64,000 nucleotides of DNA from CAXXOK01 sp964640955. Lineage in GTDB: Bacteria; Bacillota; Clostridia; Christensenellales; Aristaeellaceae. Positions 59,085-64,000 of this stretch are shown here, one piece after another (the first letter of the stretch is position 1; every line of letters begins with the position of its first letter). The stretch spans positions 1 to 64,000 of the forward strand of contig CAZXJI010000009.1 in assembly GCA_964640955.1 (NCBI GenBank), written 5' to 3'. The notes below the pieces were generated by a model. The model was given only the letters and a program-made list of their open reading frames with translations, was not told the DNA's origin and made no database searches. The position numbers and the translations under genes are program-made.

Positions 59085-59436
59085 GCGATAAGGCGGCCAG
59101 GCGATCGCGTGGCGAAAGCCATGAGGAAAGTCCGAGCATCGCAGGGCAGGGTGCCGGTTAACGGCCGGTGAAGGCGACTTCAAGGAAAGTGCAACAGAAA
59201 GAAACCGCCCCGACCGCCGCAAGGCGGACGGAGCAAGGATGGAAAGGCGAGGTAAGAGCTCACCCGCGTCCCGGTAACGGAGACGCGATGTAAACCCCAC
59301 CCGATGCAAGATCCGAATGCAGGCGATACGGCGGCCCGCCGTGCCTGCGAAGAGATCGCTCGACCCGCGCGGCGACGCGCGGGCCAGATAGATGATCGTC
59401 CAACGACAGAACTCGGCTTACGACCGCGCTTATCGC
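59085..59436 (+). ncRNA. rnpB: RNase P RNA, bacterial class A
   Basis: The conserved RNase P RNA landmarks appear in order: GAGGAAAGTCCGAGC at about 59132, GTGCAACAGAAAG at about 59189, GAGGTAAGAGCTCACC at about 59250, CGATGTAAACCCCACC at about 59285 and GACAGAACTCGGCTTACGA at about 59405. The ends fit: GCGATAAG at 59085-59092 pairs with CTTATCGC at 59429-59436 to close helix P1. The length (about 352) suits class A. It cleaves 5' leaders from tRNA precursors together with the protein RnpA. Confidence 0.95.
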
Positions 59437-59449
59437 AACCTGACGAATC

Positions 59450-59474
59450 AAAAAAGCGGCGATGCCGCTTTTTT
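59450..59474. terminator. bidirectional terminator after rnpB
   Basis: AAAAAAGCGGC (59450-59460) and GCCGCTTTTTT (59464-59474) form a perfect stem with loop GAT. It serves rnpB on the plus strand and the AAA ATPase gene on the minus strand. Confidence 0.93.
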
Positions 59475-59505
59475 GCGTTTTAGGCGTCTGTCCGGCCGTG
59501 TCCAA

Positions 59506-60372
59506 TCAGTCGTCGGGCGAAAACTCCGCCCGGTGCTCCTCGAAAAACGCGGCGTACCTGCGCACGTTTTCCAGCTCCGTCCACCTTTTCACGTCCACCG
59601 GCCGCGCGTCCAGATCGTATATCTTGGCACCGTTCATCGCCAGCAGGAAGGGCGAATGCGTGGCGACGATCAGCTGGCAGTCCATGTATCGGGCGCTTTC
59701 CTCCATAAACTTTGCCAGCGCGATCTGCTTCTCGGGCGAAAGGCTGTTCTCCGGCTCGTCCAGCAGGTAGAGCGCGTCCTCTTTCAGGCGCTGCTTAAAG
59801 TAGAAGTCCGCGCTTTCGCCGTTGGACTGCTCCCGCACGTTGGGCGCAAGCTGCTCCCGCACAAACGCGGACTGTGTTTTGCGCCGCGCGCTGTTGCGCT
59901 TTTTCAGCTCGTCGTAATCGTCCAGCGAGCGCAGGGTGAACACGGTGCGCCGCGCCTCGCCGTGCTCCTCGAACAGCGTAAGGCGCTGCCGGTCGATGCC
60001 GTCGTTCAGGCTACGCACGTCCAGCATATAGTCGAACACGTCGTCGCTCACGATGATGCGGCTGTCCGGCGGTACCGGCTTCTCCAGCACCGTGCCGCAA
60101 AGCTTTACGTAGCTTTCGAAGAAATCGGACCGGTTGAAGGGCGTCTCTCTTTGCAGCCCCAGCTTTTCGGCGATCAGGTTGAGAATCGTCGTCTTTCCGG
60201 AGCCGTTGCCCCCGTACAAAATGGTGATCGGCGCGAAATCCAGCCGTTCCAGGCGCAGGTCGGTCAGCGTGAAAAACGGGTACATCGTATTGTAGCAGGT
60301 TCTTTTCACGCCCATGCGGAACTGCCATTCCTGATCCTCGCCGGGCAGGCGGAACGTTTCCAGATAGATCAT
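59506..60372 (-). CDS. AAA/ABC-type ATPase (COG3910-like)
   Basis: The 288-residue soluble protein has Walker A YGGNGSGKTT (about 53-62), the Q-loop region, a signature-like ENSLSPEKQIAL, Walker B ALYLLDEPE and the switch histidine in VATHSPFLL. The fold is of the SMC/ABC ATP-binding type, as found in predicted ATPases (COG3910) with unknown function, sometimes in defence or repair. It has no partner gene such as a nuclease, and divides a divergent promoter region with a small membrane protein gene. Confidence 0.82.
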   Translation of the reverse strand: MIYLETFRLPGEDQEWQFRMGVKRTCYNTMYPFFTLTDLRLERLDFAPITILYGGNGSGKTTILNLIAEKLGLQRETPFNRSDFFESYVKLCGTVLEKPVPPDSRIIVSDDVFDYMLDVRSLNDGIDRQRLTLFEEHGEARRTVFTLRSLDDYDELKKRNSARRKTQSAFVREQLAPNVREQSNGESADFYFKQRLKEDALYLLDEPENSLSPEKQIALAKFMEESARYMDCQLIVATHSPFLLAMNGAKIYDLDARPVDVKRWTELENVRRYAAFFEEHRAEFSPDD

Positions 60373-60404
60373 CGCAAACCTCCCGCTTGGGTTTTCTCAT
60401 CCGG

Positions 60405-60433
60405 AGTATAGCACCGGCGCAGGGTGCGGTCAA
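60405..60433 (-). promoter_or_regulatory. promoter of the AAA ATPase
   Basis: On the minus strand TTGACC (60433-60428) and TATACT (60410-60405) are 17 bases apart. Confidence 0.75.
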
Positions 60434-60458
60434 TCTGGACGGTGTGTCGCGCGCTGTC

Positions 60459-60486
60459 TTGACTTTTCCGCAGGCAGGTCTATAAT
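60459..60486 (+). promoter_or_regulatory. promoter of the small membrane protein
   Basis: TTGACT at 60459-60464 and TATAAT at 60481-60486 with a 16-base spacer. Confidence 0.65.
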
Positions 60487-60541
60487 TACCATATAATGGT
60501 TGGACCGTTTCATACCTTACCGGTTGAAAGGAGCGTTCGGC

Positions 60542-60883
60542 ATGTTTGAAAACGCAAGCAGGAAGCTGAAGATCTGGGCTAAAGTTGTCGCGTACGGCGG
60601 CATCGCATTGTCCGTGATCTTCGGAATCATTATGATCGCGGGAGGTAACAGCATCAATCTGTACGGCTATGGCAGCCGAATAGGCGGGATGGGCGTGCTT
60701 GTAATCATAGCCGGTTCGCTCGCCTCCTGGATTACGGCGCTGTTCATCTACAACTTCGCCGATATCGCCGAACAGGCGGCGGCCATGCGTACCGCCATAG
60801 ACAATATGGCGGAAACGAACCGCACCCAGATGGACATGCTGATCCACGCACCACGGGATGAGGAAACGACCCGTACGGAATAA
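60542..60883 (+). CDS. small two-helix membrane protein
   Basis: The 113-residue protein starts at 60542, where GAAAGGAG precedes the ATG. It has two membrane segments (about 12-32, VVAYGGIALSVIFGIIMIAGG, and 48-70, GVLVIIAGSLASWITALFIYN), then an amphipathic helix (about 72-100, IAEQAAAMRTAIDNMAETNRTQM) with coiled-coil character. The tail would be in the cytoplasm. I recognise no named family. It is monocistronic and divergent from the AAA ATPase. Confidence 0.75.
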   Translation: MFENASRKLKIWAKVVAYGGIALSVIFGIIMIAGGNSINLYGYGSRIGGMGVLVIIAGSLASWITALFIYNFADIAEQAAAMRTAIDNMAETNRTQMDMLIHAPRDEETTRTE

Positions 60884-60907
60884 CCGGTGCAAAAAACGAA
60901 CCCGCAC

Positions 60908-60936
60908 TTGAAACCCGCCGCCATCCATGCTATAAT
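60908..60936 (+). promoter_or_regulatory. promoter of the T-box-pheST transcript
   Basis: TTGAAA at 60908-60913 and TATAAT at 60931-60936 with a 17-base spacer. Confidence 0.8.
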
Positions 60937-60942
60937 CACTTT

Positions 60943-61232
60943 AACCTTGGGCGTACGCCCGGGCCAAAGGCGATGACGAAGACCAAAGCCCGCGCCTTTG
61001 CGGTTTTCAGAGAAAGCGGCGCACGCTGCGAGCCGCCCATTCCGCAAGCGGGTCATTCCCTTCCGACGCCGCTTCGCCGAAAGCGCAAGCCTGTAAGCGA
61101 AGCCGGGGATCAGCACACCCCGTTACCAAGCGAGAGCATTTCCCGGGCTGCCCCGGAAGATGGAATTTGGGTGGTACCACGCAGGCTATACGCCTTCGTC
61201 CCATGCGTTATGCAGGGGGCGGAGGCGTTTTT
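60943..61232 (+). promoter_or_regulatory. T-box leader (tRNA-Phe-responsive)
   Basis: The 14-base T-box GGGTGGTACCACGC lies at about 61169-61182, and its TGGT fits a tRNA ending ACCA. The terminator alternative is CGCCTTCGTCCC (61191-61202) with GGGGGCGGAGGCG (61215-61227) and five T. Upstream is a long stem I region; a phenylalanine specifier TTC at 61040-61042 is one candidate, but the exact position is uncertain. Uncharged tRNA-Phe would stabilise the antiterminator and let pheST be expressed. Confidence 0.9.
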
Positions 61233-61294
61233 CGTACCGGAAAACAGCCGCCCGGCGGCACGGCCGTCCCCGATCGACAAAGGAGGAAACGGAT

Positions 61295-62323
61295 ATGTCG
61301 GTTACGGATACCCTGACGGAAATCAAGCGAAAGGTGGAAACCGAGCTTGCGGAGCTGACCGGTACCGCCGCGCTGGACGCGCTTCGCGTGCGGGTGCTGG
61401 GCAAAAAGGGCGAGCTGACGGCCCTGCTCAAGGGGCTGGGACAGTTGCCCGCGGAGGAGCGCCCCGCCGTAGGCGCGCAGATCAACGAAGTCCGCGCCTG
61501 GCTGCAGGCGCAGATGGACGATGCCCTCGCCCGCCTGCAGAAGCTGGAACGGGAAGCCGCCCTTCAAAGCGAAACCATCGACGTCACCGAGCCCCGGCCG
61601 CTGCCGGGCGTCGGCTCGCCGCACCCCATCACGCTGGCGATGAACGACCTCATCGACTGCTTCACCGGCATGGGCTTCGAGGTGATTCAGGGACCGGAGG
61701 TGGAGCTGGACCACTACAATTTCGAGCTGATGAACATCCCCAAGAATCACCCCGCGCGCGACGCGCAGGATACCTTTTATATCGACGACAACGTGGTGCT
61801 GCGCACGCACACCAGCCCTATGCAGGCGCGCGTGATGCTCACCCGCAAACCGCCCATCCGCATCGTGTGCCCCGGCCGCTGCTACCGTGCCGACGAAGTG
61901 GACGCCACGCACAGCCCCGTGTTCCACCAGATGGAGGGGCTGGTGGTGGACGAGCACGTGACCATGGCGGACCTGCGCGGCACGCTGACCGCCTTCGCCC
62001 GGCACATGTACGGGCCGGAGGTGGATATCCGTTTCCGCCCCAGTTTTTTCCCGTTCACGGAGCCCAGCGCCGAGGTGGACCTCACCTGTCCGGCCTGTGG
62101 CGGCAAGGGCTGCCGCGTCTGCAAGGACACCGGCTGGGTGGAAATCCTGGGCAGCGGCATGGTCAACCCCAAAGTGCTGGAGATGTGCGGCATCGACAGC
62201 CGCAGGTACAGCGGCTTCGCCTTCGGCGTGGGGCTTGAGCGCCTCGCCATGCGCCGCTACGGCATCCAGGACATGCGCCTGCTTTACGAGGGCGACGCGC
62301 GTCTGCTTTCGCAGCTGCGCTGA
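61295..62323 (+). CDS. pheS: phenylalanyl-tRNA synthetase alpha subunit
   Basis: The 342-residue protein has an N-terminal coiled-coil (about 1-90) and the class II catalytic core with HPITLAMNDLIDCFTGMGFEV, LLRTHTSPMQAR-like motif 2 region (VVLRTHTSPMQARVM), FHQMEGLVVDE and motif 3 GFAFGVGLERLAMRRYGI. It forms the alpha2beta2 enzyme with PheT that charges tRNA-Phe. The start at 61295 follows AAAGGAGG. Earlier in-frame ATG at 61160 lies in the T-box. Confidence 0.97.
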   Translation: MSVTDTLTEIKRKVETELAELTGTAALDALRVRVLGKKGELTALLKGLGQLPAEERPAVGAQINEVRAWLQAQMDDALARLQKLEREAALQSETIDVTEPRPLPGVGSPHPITLAMNDLIDCFTGMGFEVIQGPEVELDHYNFELMNIPKNHPARDAQDTFYIDDNVVLRTHTSPMQARVMLTRKPPIRIVCPGRCYRADEVDATHSPVFHQMEGLVVDEHVTMADLRGTLTAFARHMYGPEVDIRFRPSFFPFTEPSAEVDLTCPACGGKGCRVCKDTGWVEILGSGMVNPKVLEMCGIDSRRYSGFAFGVGLERLAMRRYGIQDMRLLYEGDARLLSQLR

Positions 62324-62347
62324 CGGGCGAAGGGAGGAGGACGAAAG

Positions 62348-64000
62348 ATGAAACTATCCATGACGATGCTTCGGGATTACGTGGACATTCCCGTGACCCC
62401 GAAGGAATACGAAAGCCGGATGATCATGACCGGTACCGCCGTCGAAGGCGTGGAGGACATCGGCGGTCAGATCGACCGGGTGGTCGTGGGTCGGGTGCTG
62501 ACCTGCGAGGGCGTGGAAGGCACCCACCTGCACCGGTGCACCGTGGACGTGGGCGGAGAAAGCCCCCTTTCCATCGTGTGCGGCGCGCCCAACGTGGCCG
62601 CAGGCATCCTGGCCCCGGTCGCGCTGGACGGCGCCACCCTGCCCGGCGGCGTGACCATCAAAAAGGGCAAGCTGCGCGGCATGACGAGCGAAGGGATGCT
62701 CTGCGCCGCGACCGAACTGGGCGTGCCCACCGACCTTTACCCCAGCGTCGGCGATGAGGGATTGCTTATCTTCAACGAGGATTATCCCGTAGGCGCGGAC
62801 GTCAAACCCATCCTGGGGCTTAACGACGTGGCGATAGATTTCGATATTCTCGCCAACCGGCCGGACTGCCTCTGCGCGCTGGGCGTGGCCCGGGAGACGG
62901 CCGCGGCGCTGAACACGGCGTTCAAAGCGCCGGAAGTCGCCGTGGTGGAAGCGGGCGGTAACATGGCCGACGAGGTCGGCATCCGCGTGGACGACGCCGA
63001 TCTCTGCCCCCGCTACGCCGCGCGGGTCATCAAAAACGTGCGCATCGGCCCTTCGCCCCTGTGGCTGCGCAAATACCTGCACGGCGCGGGCCTGCGCTCC
63101 ATCAACAACATCGTGGACATCACCAACTTTGTGATGATCGAGTACGGCCATCCCATGCACGCCTTCGATCTGAGCAAGGTGCGGGGCCGCAGGATCATCG
63201 TGCGCCGCGCCCATCCGGGCGAAACGCTCACCACGCTGGACGGGCAGAAGCGCGACCTGCGCCCCGACGATCTGCTGATCTGCGACGAGGAAACGGCCAC
63301 GGGCCTCGCCGGCATCATGGGCGGCGAGGAAAGCGAGATCATCGAGGGCACGACGGAGGTCATGTTCGAGTGCGCCAGCTTCAACCGCACCGCCATTCGG
63401 CTCACCAGCCGGGCGCTGGGCATGCGCACCGAAGCCAGCGGTCGCTTCGAGCGCGGGGTGAGCCCCGTAACCGTCCTGGACGCGCTCAACCGCGCCTGCT
63501 CGCTGGTCAACCTGCTGGACGCGGGCGACGTGGTCGCGGGCACGTACGACTTTTATCCCGTGCCCGTCGAGCCCAAAACGGTCACCGCGAGCATAGCGCG
63601 CATCTCCGAGCGCGCGGGCGTCGATATTCCCGCCGACGCGATGGTGGATATCCTGCGCAGGCTGTTCTTCACCGTGGAGCGCAGCGGCGACACCCTCACC
63701 GTCACCCCGCCGCCCTTCCGCAGCGACGTGGAGGGCGAGGCCGACCTGTGCGAGGAGGTGTTGCGCATCTACGGCTTCGAGCACATCGGCTGCACCCGCC
63801 TGCGCGGCGAAACCACGCAGGGCGCCGTAAGCCCGATGCTCCGGCTGAAGAGCCGCGTGGCGTCCATCCTGCAGGGGCTAGATTATCTGGAAGTGATGAA
63901 ATACAGCTTCCTGAGCATTCGCGACATCGAAAAGCTCGGCCTGCCTTCGGACGATCCGCGGCTGGACCCGCTGGCGATCCGCAATCCGCTGGGCGAGGAT
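62348..64000 (+). CDS. pheT: phenylalanyl-tRNA synthetase beta subunit, N-terminal part (runs off the window)
   Basis: The frame starts at 62348 after GGGAGGAGG and stays open to the window end, giving 551 of roughly 800 residues. It begins MKLSMTMLRDYVDIPVTPKEY, followed by an OB-like EMAP tRNA-binding domain (about 40-150, VVVGRVLTCEGVEGTHL, VCGAPNVAAGILAPVALDGATLPGG), the B3/B4 editing region with FDILANRPDCLCALGVARE, RYAARVIKNVRIGPSPLWL and INNIVDITNFVMIEYGHPMHAFDL, and the B5 domain start near SARISERAGV-like residues. It is coupled to pheS by a 24-base gap. Confidence 0.96.
   Translation, partial: MKLSMTMLRDYVDIPVTPKEYESRMIMTGTAVEGVEDIGGQIDRVVVGRVLTCEGVEGTHLHRCTVDVGGESPLSIVCGAPNVAAGILAPVALDGATLPGGVTIKKGKLRGMTSEGMLCAATELGVPTDLYPSVGDEGLLIFNEDYPVGADVKPILGLNDVAIDFDILANRPDCLCALGVARETAAALNTAFKAPEVAVVEAGGNMADEVGIRVDDADLCPRYAARVIKNVRIGPSPLWLRKYLHGAGLRSINNIVDITNFVMIEYGHPMHAFDLSKVRGRRIIVRRAHPGETLTTLDGQKRDLRPDDLLICDEETATGLAGIMGGEESEIIEGTTEVMFECASFNRTAIRLTSRALGMRTEASGRFERGVSPVTVLDALNRACSLVNLLDAGDVVAGTYDFYPVPVEPKTVTASIARISERAGVDIPADAMVDILRRLFFTVERSGDTLTVTPPPFRSDVEGEADLCEEVLRIYGFEHIGCTRLRGETTQGAVSPMLRLKSRVASILQGLDYLEVMKYSFLSIRDIEKLGLPSDDPRLDPLAIRNPLGED

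Noticed and set aside
1..64000. CRISPR array, transposase, integrase, phage genes or tRNA genes
   Set aside because: No regularly spaced repeats, recombinase motifs, phage structural motifs or tRNA cloverleaf sequences were found by reading both strands.

Overview
The window is a GC-rich, gene-dense piece of a bacterial chromosome, most likely from an anaerobic Clostridia-type Firmicute. The call rests on gene content and control elements: a TPP riboswitch before an ECF thiamine transporter (thiT), a T-box before pheST, Gram-positive type LexA boxes, the cdaA-cdaR diadenylate cyclase pair, rqcP, a comEC-holA pair, a type III pantothenate kinase beside an ECF S-component, a two-subunit iron-sulfur serine dehydratase and radical SAM proteins. 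No phage, transposon, CRISPR array, tRNA or rRNA was seen. The one stable RNA gene is RNase P RNA.

Layout. 1-1.2 kb: structured intergenic DNA, TPP riboswitch and thiT. 1.2-4.5 kb: a radical SAM/SPASM protein, a cysteine-less copy of it, and a TetR regulator. 4.6-9.5 kb (minus): a small surface-glycan cassette with phosphoglycosyl transferase, split transketolase, LicD protein and flippase. 9.7-13.3 kb: citrate synthase and uvrB. 13.3-17.3 kb (minus): dnaK, a DUF5685-like protein, a J-domain protein and a zinc-ribbon membrane protein. 17.5-20.7 kb: a DNA glycosylase, then a metal-efflux operon (ArsR-type repressor, free HMA peptide, P1B ATPase). 20.8-23.9 kb (minus): DMT transporter, serine dehydratase, YigZ. 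24.0-27.3 kb: SOS-type operon ruvC-ruvA-ruvB-queA. 27.4-38.4 kb (minus): trmO-like, plsY, the panT-like/coaX/hom operon, pepP-like/efp, LUD protein, capA-like, radC-ydcF-rsmG. 38.5-45.0 kb: cdaA, cdaR, a proline-rich membrane protein, a P-loop ATPase, an rRNA methyltransferase and an aldo/keto reductase. 45.1-47.8 kb (minus): an acyl-CoA synthetase fused to a VOC domain and its XRE-cupin regulator. 47.9-58.2 kb (minus): a long housekeeping operon (membrane protein, methyltransferase, malY, pepV, rqcP, ispD, ispF, comEC, holA, secreted protein). 58.3-64.0 kb: membrane protein, rnpB, AAA ATPase, small membrane protein, T-box, pheS and the start of pheT, which runs off the edge.

Most genes are ordinary core functions packed with 4-base ATGA or GTGA overlaps. 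The parts that deserve a second look are the radical SAM enzyme paired with a degenerate partner and its regulator, the split-transketolase/LicD glycan cassette, the acyl-CoA synthetase-VOC fusion, the cdaAR operon with a disordered membrane protein directly after cdaR, the dnaK/DUF5685/J-protein module, and several unexplained inverted repeats and leaders. All product names come from reading motifs by eye. No database search was run.
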